Positions 1-5,181 of a stretch of DNA of 13,111 bases are shown here, one piece after another; position 1 is the first letter of the stretch, and the number at the start of each line of letters is the position of its first letter. Both the position numbers and the translations under genes were made by a program. Below the pieces are notes generated by a model. The model did no database searches, had not been told where the DNA came from, and worked only from the letters and a program-made list of their open reading frames with translations. Source of the DNA: Symbiobacteriaceae bacterium (GTDB lineage: Bacteria > Bacillota_E > Symbiobacteriia > Symbiobacteriales > Symbiobacteriaceae); NCBI GenBank assembly GCA_027356675.1, contig DAHVXO010000093.1, positions 1 through 13,111 of the forward strand. The letters run 5' to 3'.

Positions 1-293
1 ACGTTCGTTTCAAGCAGTTTGATGGTCTGGTAGCCGTGAGGGACGGCGGGTACGTAGTAGAACATCAGCCATACGCCAGTCAAGGTCAGGATCAGGAACA
101 TGAGCAGCGTAAGTCCGCCCAAACCCCACGTATAGCTCATCCGCACAGCGCGCCGGGGCAATTTCACCGGGTGCAGATGGAGCACCACGCTGTTCAGGAT
201 CACCAACACCTGGTTGCGCGGGGTATCCGGGTAATCGTTTCGATAGATAGACTTGTAGAGCGATGTGTTCTTGATCTTGGCCCATAGACCCAC
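1..293 (-). CDS. qcrB: Cytochrome b subunit of a menaquinol:cytochrome c (bc-type) complex, 5' part only
   Basis: The first 97 codons are visible and the gene leaves the window at position 1. The start is GTG at 293, chosen because GGAGG (on the minus strand at 304-308) lies 10 nt upstream and no other in-frame start lies between. The protein begins MGLWAKIKNTSLYKS, then has an amphipathic stretch with the VVLHLHPVKLPRRAVRMSYT segment. One long membrane helix follows (about residues 55-80, GLGGLTLLMFLILTLTGVWL) ending in MFYYVP. This order and the LTGVxLMFYYVP exit motif are typical of the first helix of Gram-positive cytochrome b/b6 subunits, which oxidise menaquinol in the cytoplasmic membrane. 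The haem-ligand histidines of the next helices lie outside the window. A Rieske gene usually precedes qcrB in Bacillota, but none is found upstream here. Identification is firm at family level; the exact complex cannot be told. Confidence 0.85.
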   Translation of the reverse strand, partial: MGLWAKIKNTSLYKSIYRNDYPDTPRNQVLVILNSVVLHLHPVKLPRRAVRMSYTWGLGGLTLLMFLILTLTGVWLMFYYVPAVPHGYQTIKLLETN

Positions 294-430
294 CGAATCA
301 GCACCTCCCTCAGATGGGAGCCGAAGCTCCAAACCACGAGCCGAATAGAGCAGTTACGTCTGGCACGCACAGGTAGATCCTGCCGGTTACCTGAGCACAG
401 ATGGAAGGTGCCTGGGAGCGAAAACAACGG
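294..430 (-). promoter_or_regulatory. Structured 5' leader of qcrB
   Basis: The predicted transcript leader is about 135 nt and contains nested inverted repeats. GGCAC/GTGCC (408-412 with 362-366) encloses a perfect 6-bp pair CAGGTA/TACCTG (388-393 with 370-375). Closer to the start codon, GGAGC-TTCG-GCTCC (317-330) forms a stem with the very stable C(UUCG)G tetraloop, about 9 nt before the Shine-Dalgarno. No run of T follows, so it is not an intrinsic terminator. It could protect or modulate translation of qcrB. I do not recognise a known riboswitch class. Confidence 0.5.
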
Positions 431-435
431 AATTA

Positions 436-464
436 ATTATACCCGCGAAAGATACGGTCATCAA
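436..464 (-). promoter_or_regulatory. Sigma-A-type promoter of qcrB
   Basis: Minus-strand TTGATG (459-464), a 17-bp spacer and a perfect TATAAT (436-441). Transcription would start near 429 and run into qcrB. Local composition is AT-rich compared with the surroundings. Confidence 0.7.
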
Positions 465-569
465 TCCAAAATGAGCTGGAAGCAGGGTGCTAATGGGAGA
501 AATATGAGAGAGACCCTCTGCCGAAGTCGCCAGTCCCGGATAAGCCAAGCGGTCTTCCTGCCAAACCAT

Positions 570-605
570 ATTATAGTTCTTTCTCCCCACCCAAATTCCT
601 TTGGG
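570..605 (-). promoter_or_regulatory. Possible second upstream promoter element with inverted repeat
   Basis: A perfect minus-strand TATAAT (570-575) is preceded, where a -35 box should lie, by the inverted repeat CCCAAA-TTCC-TTTGGG (590-605). The -35 hexamer itself is poor. If used, the element would give a qcrB leader of about 270 nt, and the repeat would be well placed for an activator or repressor. Confidence 0.3.
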
Positions 606-695
606 GGACAGAGTTTCGATCACGCAAGGCGGTTAAAGTCTATCTTACCAGACGTTCTGCACCTTACTGCATCGGTGTTCCGTCCGATGACCCAG

Positions 696-711
696 TCAGG
701 CGCGCGCCTGA
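696..711. repeat. Perfect 16-bp palindrome
   Basis: TCAGGCGCGCGCCTGA reads identically on both strands and lies in non-coding DNA. It could be a dimeric-regulator site or a chance GC-rich palindrome. No promoter overlaps it that I can see. Confidence 0.6.
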
Positions 712-831
712 GATGGCCGCAGTCATTCCGGCCCGTCGGGTTCAGATTCTGTCGGATCAGAGGTTCGATGCCAGGTACCCAGACGAAGCGGGGTCGCTAT
801 TTTTTTTCGGCCGCACTTGCAATGGGGGACT

Positions 832-924
832 GAGAATGCTAGCATTTCTCTCGGAATCCGTGTCGAGAAGGAAATGCAGGTATTCGCCCAGGATTTGGGC
901 CGCACGCGGTCGGCAGTTACTTAG
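832..924 (+). pseudogene. Possible ribbon-helix-helix (CopG/Arc-like) gene remnant
   Basis: The frame from 832 to the TAG at 922-924 reads ENASISLGIRVEKEMQVFAQ followed by DLGRTRSAVT and the stop. This resembles the N-terminal strand and first helix of CopG/Arc-type repressors (IxxRVxKE...LGRxRSxV). It stops where the second helix should continue, and there is no ATG or ribosome-binding site in front. If real, it is a truncated remnant; the minus strand of the same stretch is also open for about 60 codons. Weak call. Confidence 0.2.
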
Positions 925-943
925 GACTATTGGGCATGGTCCC

Positions 944-959
944 TAGGGTTAATACCCTA
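944..959. repeat. Inverted repeat TAGGGT-TAAT-ACCCTA
   Basis: Perfect 6-bp arms around a 4-bp AT centre. It overlaps an outer pair GACTA (925-929)/TAGTC (961-965) and the 8-bp palindrome CCCTAGGG (941-948). It lies about 45-60 bp upstream of the cupredoxin -35 box, where an activator could bind. The regulator is unknown. Confidence 0.4.
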
Positions 960-1002
960 TTAGTCGCACGGCCCCGATGTGAACCTTACGGCGTGAATCC
1001 GA

Positions 1003-1032
1003 TTGAATGGCGTTTCATCCATATGGCATGAT
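1003..1032 (+). promoter_or_regulatory. Candidate promoter of the cupredoxin gene
   Basis: TTGAAT (1003-1008), an 18-bp spacer, and CATGAT (1027-1032). Four of six -10 positions match consensus. The predicted start is near 1039, leaving a short leader with AAGGAAGGGG before the ATG at 1063. Confidence 0.4.
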
Positions 1033-1062
1033 TAAGTGCAGATGAAAGGAAGGGGATTCCAC

Positions 1063-1434
1063 ATGAAGAAGATAGGTTTGCTTGCTCTCGTGGCTGTTCT
1101 GGCGCTTGGCCTGCTCGCCGGGTGCGGCGGTGGCGCCGGTGGCGCTACCAAGACCCTGACTGTGAACATGGGCGAGGGCGGTGCGTTCAAGTTCAACCCT
1201 GACACCCTCTCCGTTGCCAAAGGCGATACCGTCAACGTCACCATCGTGAACAAGGACTCCGCCCAGGCCCACACCTTTCTCCTGCCTGACTTCAACGTCA
1301 AGTCCACCCAGGTCGCTCCTGGCAAGACCGAGACGCTCAAGTTCACCGCCAGCAAGACCGGCAACTTCTCCTTTTACTGCGACGTGCCCGGCCACAAGGA
1401 CGGCGGCATGACCGGTAAGCTCGAAGTCAAGTAA
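1063..1434 (+). CDS. Type-1 blue-copper (cupredoxin) lipoprotein
   Basis: A 123-residue secreted lipoprotein. The start is ATG at 1063, 7 nt after a GGAAGGGG ribosome-binding site; an in-frame GTG at 1036 has no such site. Residues 1-20 form a lipoprotein signal (MKK, hydrophobic core, lipobox LAGC with Cys21), so the protein should be anchored to the outer face of the membrane. A Gly/Ala-rich linker (22-28) leads into a cupredoxin barrel. The four expected mononuclear copper ligands are His70 (AHTF), Cys106, His111 and Met116 in the loop YCDVPGHKDGGM. There is no second Cys in that loop, so it is not a CuA centre. The closest general description is a plastocyanin/sulfocyanin-like electron carrier. 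The divergent qcrB suggests, as inference, that it could accept electrons from the bc-type complex. It appears monocistronic, followed at once by a terminator. Confidence 0.88.
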   Translation: MKKIGLLALVAVLALGLLAGCGGGAGGATKTLTVNMGEGGAFKFNPDTLSVAKGDTVNVTIVNKDSAQAHTFLLPDFNVKSTQVAPGKTETLKFTASKTGNFSFYCDVPGHKDGGMTGKLEVK

Positions 1435-1452
1435 GATCACGTCCCCTACCAG

Positions 1453-1482
1453 GGCGGTTCCCCACCAGTGGGACCGCCTTTT
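1453..1482 (+). terminator. Intrinsic terminator of the cupredoxin gene
   Basis: The stem GGCGGT (1453-1458) with ACCGCC (1473-1478), extended by C-rich/G-rich inner arms around the loop, is followed by TTTT. It starts 18 nt after the cupredoxin stop codon. Confidence 0.85.
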
Positions 1483-1511
1483 GTGTGCACCGGCCAACGG
1501 TGCGTACCCGC

Positions 1512-1544
1512 AAAAAGGGAGGGACTTACGTCCCTCCCTTTTTT
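1512..1544. terminator. Bidirectional terminator between cupredoxin and tRNA-Ala
   Basis: A14-bp perfect stem, AAAAAGGGAGGGAC (1512-1525) and its complement (1530-1543), closes on the loop TTAC. A T-run lies on both strands, six T on plus and five on minus. On the minus strand it sits just after the tRNA-Ala CCA end, and on the plus strand it backs up the cupredoxin terminator. Confidence 0.9.
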
Positions 1545-1553
1545 GTGCGAGAT

Positions 1554-1629
1554 TGGTGGAGCTGAAGGGATTCGAACCCTCGACCTTCGCCTTGCAAAGG
1601 CGTTGCTCTCCCAGCTGAGCTACAGCCCC
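1554..1629 (-). tRNA. tRNA-Ala(UGC), CCA encoded
   Basis: A 76-nt cloverleaf. The acceptor arm GGGGCTG pairs with CAGCTCC. The D arm is GCTC-AGCTGGGA-GAGC, the anticodon loop is TTTGCAA with anticodon TGC (1594-1596), and the variable loop is AGGTC. The T arm is GAGGG-TTCGAAT-CCCTT, the discriminator is A, and the 3' CCA is in the DNA. The G3-U70 pair that marks alanine tRNAs is present (third base G of GGGGCTG facing T of CTCC). The outermost anticodon-stem pair is an A27-A43 mismatch, leaving four good pairs. It has its own promoter and terminator. Confidence 0.97.
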
Positions 1630-1647
1630 GATCGCGGTCGCTTAGCT

Positions 1648-1677
1648 ATTGTAAACGCGATCGCCCCGCCATGTCAA
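1648..1677 (-). promoter_or_regulatory. Promoter of tRNA-Ala
   Basis: Minus-strand TTGACA (1672-1677), an 18-bp spacer and TACAAT (1648-1653). The predicted start is near 1641, about 12 nt before the mature tRNA 5' end. Strong for a stable RNA gene. Confidence 0.8.
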
Positions 1678-1690
1678 CGCGGATTCGCTG

Positions 1691-1742
1691 GAGACACAGC
1701 GTCCGCGCAACGGCGCCGCGCACCACTGCCCGGCACCGTCTC
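1691..1742. repeat. GC-rich inverted repeat just after greA
   Basis: GAGAC (1691-1695) and GTCTC (1738-1742) bracket a very GC-rich segment with the palindrome CGGCGCCG (1711-1718). It follows the greA stop by 8 nt on the minus strand and could pause or end greA transcription. There is no T-run, so it is not a standard terminator. Confidence 0.25.
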
Positions 1743-1750
1743 AACTCAGC

Positions 1751-2224
1751 TTATTTAATCACCAGAATTTCGTACCGAATCCTACCGTCGGGGGCGTCGA
1801 CTTCGACCGTGGTGCCGACCTTCTGGCCCATGATCGCACGGCCGACCGGCGATTCGTTGGAGATGCGATTGGCCGTTGGATCGGCCTCCAGTGTGCCCAC
1901 GATGGTGTATTCCAACTGGTCGCCGTACTCCAGATCCTTCAGTACGATGGATGAGCCCAGTGACACGACCGCGCTGCCTTCCACCGGTTCGTCGATGATC
2001 CGAGCATTGCGCAGAGTCTTCTCCAGCACCAAAATGCGGCCCTCGACAAAGGCCTGCTCGTTCTTGGCGTCTTCGTACTCCGAGTTTTCGGATATATCCC
2101 CGTACTCGCGCGCCTGCTTAATGCGTTCGGCCACCTCCAGGCGCTTCGCCGTCCGCAAGTGGATCAGTTCATGTTCCATGTGTTTGAGGCCTTCCAGCGA
2201 GAGGAGAACTTCCTTTTCGGACAT
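1751..2224 (-). CDS. greA: Transcription elongation (transcript-cleavage) factor GreA
   Basis: 157 residues, the normal family length. The start is ATG at 2224 with AAGGAG 8 nt upstream. The frame is open further upstream to 2401, but that part is non-coding leader. The N-terminal coiled coil (about 11-75) carries the tip motif YGDISENSEYEDAKNEQ. Its Asp43 and Glu46 match the acidic pair that GreA inserts into the RNA polymerase secondary channel, where they trigger cleavage of backtracked RNA. The C-terminal FKBP-like domain (about 80-157) ends with GRAIMGQKVG and YEILVIK, typical of the family. It is transcribed from its own near-perfect promoter through a long structured leader; tRNA-Ala follows from a separate promoter. 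Confidence 0.97.
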   Translation of the reverse strand: MSEKEVLLSLEGLKHMEHELIHLRTAKRLEVAERIKQAREYGDISENSEYEDAKNEQAFVEGRILVLEKTLRNARIIDEPVEGSAVVSLGSSIVLKDLEYGDQLEYTIVGTLEADPTANRISNESPVGRAIMGQKVGTTVEVDAPDGRIRYEILVIK

Positions 2225-2360
2225 GCCGTTCTCTCCTTTTTTGTTCCGGCAACTGCTCGGTAAAGTGGATTGCGTCCCCATTCCAGGGCTATGCGAGTAT
2301 ACGAGCGACTGCTCGCCTGGATGCGCACAGGACCCCCGAAATACGAAACCGCGATACGCT

Positions 2361-2397
2361 ACAAGCACCGCACGGGTGGAATCCCGGCAGTGCTTGT
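2361..2397 (-). promoter_or_regulatory. Large hairpin in the greA leader
   Basis: The greA mRNA leader is about 185 nt (start near 2410, ATG at 2224). Near its 5' end, ACAAGCAC and GTGCTTGT pair perfectly over 8 bp (2390-2397 with 2361-2368). The stem is extended by CGGG/CCCG (2373-2376 with 2383-2386) around a 6-nt loop. No T-run follows. E. coli greA has a regulatory leader that generates short RNAs; whether this one does similar work is inference. Confidence 0.5.
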
Positions 2398-2416
2398 GCA
2401 TATTCTGCGCGATCTA

Positions 2417-2445
2417 ATTATAGGGTCGACTCAAAAGACTGTCAA
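2417..2445 (-). promoter_or_regulatory. Consensus promoter of greA
   Basis: Perfect TTGACA (minus strand, 2440-2445), a 17-bp spacer and perfect TATAAT (2417-2422). It is the strongest-looking promoter in the window. It drives greA through the long leader. Confidence 0.88.
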
Positions 2446-2509
2446 TAATACTGTCAGAAGCTTACGCGCATGCGTGATGGCCCAAGTTCTCGCCCATTCC
2501 GGCCGGACG

Positions 2510-2539
2510 TTGCACAGCCATGACACGGGGTGCTACACT
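2510..2539 (+). promoter_or_regulatory. Promoter of the MATE transporter gene
   Basis: TTGCAC (2510-2515), an 18-bp spacer and TACACT (2534-2539). The predicted start is near 2546, 31 nt before the ATG. Together with the greA promoter it fills the divergent 352-bp gap between greA and the transporter gene, which holds no other gene. Confidence 0.55.
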
Positions 2540-2576
2540 GCACCTGTACTGTCTATGGATAAAGGAGCAGGCCATC

Positions 2577-3950
2577 ATGGACGCGTCCCAGACCCAGTCC
2601 GATATCGCACAACCGAAGGGCCCGCAAGACCTGCGGAAGCAAATTCTCACCCTGGCGATTCCCGTGGTGCTCGAGCAACTCCTGACCACCTTGACAAACA
2701 TGGTGGACATGATGATGGTCGGCCACCTCGGTTCTGAGGCCGTTGCAGCCGTGGGGCTTTCCAATCAGCCCCTCTTCCTGTCGATGGCGATCTTCATGGG
2801 CATCGGCGTCGGCACCACAGCGCTGGTCGCCCGCCACACCGGGGCACGCAATGCAGAAATCGTAGAGTCCGTGACCCGCCAATCATTCTGGGTCGCACTG
2901 GTATCGGCAGTCGTCATTGCATATGTTTACTACCGGTTCGCGCCCTTCATAATCCGTGCGATGGGTGCGGAACCGACCGTGGAGCCCTTGGGCATCGCAT
3001 TCATGCGATACTCCGGCCTAGGTTATGTCGCCATGCAGTGGTCCCAGGTCATGAGCGGTGCGCTGCGTGGCCGCGGCGATAGCATGACCCCACTGTACAT
3101 CGGGATCGGGATTAATATCGTGAATGTGATCTTGGGCTATTCGTTGATCTACGGCTACCTGGGATTTCCGGTCCTTGGCGTCGTGGGGTCGGCCCTCGCC
3201 ACTACCACCTCGCGGCTCGGCGGGGCCGTGGTCTACCTGGTCATCCTGTTGCGCAGCAACCACCCGGTGCGGCTGCGCCTGGCCAGCCTGCTGCGGCTGG
3301 ACTTTCCCGTCATGTGGCGAGTGCTCCGGATTGGCCTGCCCGCCAGCGGCGAACGGGTCCTCCAGAGCATGGGCATGATCCTGTTTACACGCATCGTGGC
3401 AGGTTTGGGAACGCTTTCGATGGCGGCCCACCAGATCACCGTCAACGCCGAATCGATCTCTTACATGCCCGCGATCGGTCTGGCGACCGCCGGTACCGCC
3501 CTCGTAGGCCAGCGCTTGGGCGCCCGGGACGATCAAGGCGCCGTGTCGGTTGCGAAGGAGACCCTGCGGATCACAATGATTGCGATGGCCAGCATGAGCC
3601 TGGCCTTCTTCTTCCTTGGCAAGCCCTACATGAGCCTCTATACGAATGACCTTGAAGTCCGTGCCCTGGGGGTTCAGATGCTGGCAATCGCAGCCGCGGC
3701 ACAAATACCCATGGGCATTTCATTTGCCATGAGCGGAGTTCTACGTGGCGCAGGCGATACACTCTTCATGATGGGCGTCACCATGATCGGTGTCTGGGCG
3801 GTACGGCTAACCATCACCGGCGGGTTGACTCACTATCTGGGTTGGGGGCTGGCAGCCGCTTGGGCCTCCATGTTCTTTGATTGGTCCTTCCGCGGGGCCT
3901 GTGCCTACTGGCGCTTCCGCTCCGGGGTGTGGAGTTCCGTCAAGGTCTGA
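2577..3950 (+). CDS. MATE-family multidrug/cation antiporter
   Basis: 457 residues. The start is ATG at 2577, 9 nt after AAAGGAG; the longer frame from 2520 has no ribosome-binding site and would run through the promoter region. The sequence fits the 12-helix NorM/DinF-type fold with two homologous halves. The first helix region carries IPVVLEQLLTTLTNMVDMMM then VGHLGSEAVAAVGLSNQ, the hallmark of this family. A second half starts near FPVMWRVLRIGLPASGERVL with AAHQITVNAESISYMPAIGL, followed by the LVGQRLGARD loop and the SGVLRGAGDT motif near the end. Family members export drugs or organic cations across the cytoplasmic membrane against an inward Na+ or H+ flow. Substrate and coupling ion cannot be told. 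Its 3' end overlaps dusB on the other strand by 46 bp. Confidence 0.93.
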   Translation: MDASQTQSDIAQPKGPQDLRKQILTLAIPVVLEQLLTTLTNMVDMMMVGHLGSEAVAAVGLSNQPLFLSMAIFMGIGVGTTALVARHTGARNAEIVESVTRQSFWVALVSAVVIAYVYYRFAPFIIRAMGAEPTVEPLGIAFMRYSGLGYVAMQWSQVMSGALRGRGDSMTPLYIGIGINIVNVILGYSLIYGYLGFPVLGVVGSALATTTSRLGGAVVYLVILLRSNHPVRLRLASLLRLDFPVMWRVLRIGLPASGERVLQSMGMILFTRIVAGLGTLSMAAHQITVNAESISYMPAIGLATAGTALVGQRLGARDDQGAVSVAKETLRITMIAMASMSLAFFFLGKPYMSLYTNDLEVRALGVQMLAIAAAAQIPMGISFAMSGVLRGAGDTLFMMGVTMIGVWAVRLTITGGLTHYLGWGLAAAWASMFFDWSFRGACAYWRFRSGVWSSVKV

Positions 3951-5029
3951 GTGCCGGGGTCATCGATAAAGGTCTCGCACGAGTCTGGCGACACGTCTGT
4001 CAGGTCGTCGGACTCGCTGTTTTCGTGCGGATGCCTGAGAGCGCTGTCCAGGAAGTCGTGGAGGACGGCTCGCATCTGTTCGGGCGTCTCGGTCTGGTTG
4101 ACGCGGTTGCGGGCCTCGGCGGCCCCCCACAGCCCCTTCAGATACCAGGCAGCATGCTTGCGCATCTCCCGCACCTCCAGATGAGCGCCCTTGTAGGCGA
4201 TCATCATGTCGAGATGGCGAATCGCGAGGGTCACCCGCTCCGTCACACCAGGTTCGGGGAGCAATTCGCCAGTCTCGAGGTAGTGGACCATGCGCCCGAA
4301 CAGCCAGGGATTTCCCATAGCCGCCCGCCCGATGGCGAGTCCGGCGCAGCCGCTCGTGCGGAGTCGGTGAGCCGCCTGCTGCGGGGTGGACACATCGCCA
4401 TTGCCGAGGACCGGGATCCGCACTGCCGCTGCCACCCGGGCGATCACATCCCAGTCGGCGGTTCCGCCGTATTGCTGCTCGCGGGTCCGCCCGTGCACAG
4501 TGAGCATTTGAGCGCCCGCAGCCTCTGCCCGCTGGGCAATCTCCACCGCGTTGACCGAGGACGCATCCCAGCCGATGCGGAGCTTGACCGTCACCGGGAG
4601 CGGTGCAACCGCCCGGACCACTTGCCGGACGATCGCTTCGGCCGTGTCCGGCTCCTTGAGTAGCGAGGAGCCGCCACGACCCTTTGTGATTTTCGGGGCC
4701 GGGCAGCCCATATTGATATCAATCAGATCAGGACGCTGCAAGTCCACCACGCGAACTGCTGCGCGAGCCATGGTGTCGGCGTCGGCGCCGAAGAGTTGAA
4801 TCCCGGCCGGGCGTTCCTGGTCAAGGAGTTCAATCATCTCGTGCGTGCGGCGGCTGTCGAAGAGAATCGCCTTGTCGCTGACAAACTCGGTGACCACCAG
4901 CCCGCAACCCTTCTCCTTGCAGAGCAGTCGGAAGGGCCAGTTGGTGACGCCGGCCATCGGGGCGAGGGCGAGGGGACGCTGGATTGTAAGCGAACCGAGG
5001 GTAATCGGCTGCAGAAGCGGTTCCGGCAC
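3905..5029 (-). CDS. dusB: tRNA-dihydrouridine synthase, DusB type
   Basis: 374 residues. The start is GTG at 5029, 8 nt after AAGGAGG; the frame is open 55 codons further upstream, but that stretch contains the promoter. A flavin-dependent TIM barrel reduces uridines in the tRNA D-loop. Visible hallmarks are APMAGVTNWPFR (23-34), TEFVSDKA (47-54), the catalytic Cys109 in MGCPAPKITKGRGG, KLRIGW (149-154), HGRTREQQYGG (179-189) and GNGDV (209-213). After the helical C-domain an acidic tail of about 40 residues (ENSESDDLTDVS onward, ending in PERKRQ) makes the protein longer than the usual 320-340 residues. Its last 15 codons are read through the MATE gene on the opposite strand. The tail looks disordered and dispensable. 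Confidence 0.95.
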   Translation of the reverse strand: MPEPLLQPITLGSLTIQRPLALAPMAGVTNWPFRLLCKEKGCGLVVTEFVSDKAILFDSRRTHEMIELLDQERPAGIQLFGADADTMARAAVRVVDLQRPDLIDINMGCPAPKITKGRGGSSLLKEPDTAEAIVRQVVRAVAPLPVTVKLRIGWDASSVNAVEIAQRAEAAGAQMLTVHGRTREQQYGGTADWDVIARVAAAVRIPVLGNGDVSTPQQAAHRLRTSGCAGLAIGRAAMGNPWLFGRMVHYLETGELLPEPGVTERVTLAIRHLDMMIAYKGAHLEVREMRKHAAWYLKGLWGAAEARNRVNQTETPEQMRAVLHDFLDSALRHPHENSESDDLTDVSPDSCETFIDDPGTQTLTELHTPERKRQ

Positions 5030-5066
5030 GACAGTCACCTCCTTGCGTGCGCGTGGGATGAAGCTT

Positions 5067-5096
5067 ATTATACCCAGAACCCTGGGGAGCGGTCTA
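5067..5096 (-). promoter_or_regulatory. Promoter of dusB with an inverted repeat in the spacer
   Basis: Minus-strand TATAAT (5067-5072) with TAGACC (5091-5096) at an 18-bp spacing. The spacer contains CCCAG-AACC-CTGGG (5073-5086), directly next to the -10 box. The predicted start leaves about 30 nt of leader before the GTG. Confidence 0.55.
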
Positions 5097-5181
5097 CATA
5101 ATCGGTGGGCATGCCGCTGGCAGGAATTTGGCGGACGTAGTGGAAATACTGCCGAAAGTATGTTCGTACGGAGGACACGCC

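Larger units (their letters stand above)
465..1002. other. Intergenic region without a convincing gene
   Basis: Between the qcrB promoter and the cupredoxin promoter I see no protein-like frame with a ribosome-binding site. Open frames such as 408-833 (plus) have a composition unlike their neighbours and no family resemblance. The stretch is less GC-rich than the flanking genes. It holds several inverted repeats, listed separately, a weak hairpin AGCG-GGGT-CGCT followed by eight T (787-807, plus strand, only 4 bp of stem), and a possible gene remnant at 832-924. It may be decayed former coding DNA or a regulatory region. Confidence 0.5.

Noticed and set aside
787..807. Intrinsic terminator with eight T
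   Set aside because: The stem is only 4 bp and no gene ends just upstream on that strand, so the T-run is more likely incidental.
408..833. A 141-codon open frame on the plus strand
   Set aside because: It has no ribosome-binding site, overlaps the qcrB promoter and leader, has an Arg/Ser/Pro-rich composition unlike a folded protein, and resembles no family.
1015..1497. Minus-strand frame of 160 codons over the cupredoxin gene
   Set aside because: It is a codon-bias shadow: it runs through the cupredoxin terminator and has no ribosome-binding site, while the plus-strand cupredoxin has clear domain motifs.
2225..2401. N-terminal extension of GreA by 59 codons
   Set aside because: The frame is open by chance. 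GreA homology begins at the ATG at 2224, which has a good ribosome-binding site, and the extension would overlie the structured leader.
2520..2576. Earlier start for the MATE transporter
   Set aside because: It overlaps the promoter and lacks a ribosome-binding site; the start at 2577 has AAAGGAG at proper distance.
3018..3704. Long minus-strand open frame of 228 codons inside the MATE gene
   Set aside because: It is a His/Gln/Asp-rich antisense shadow of the transporter codons, with no family resemblance.
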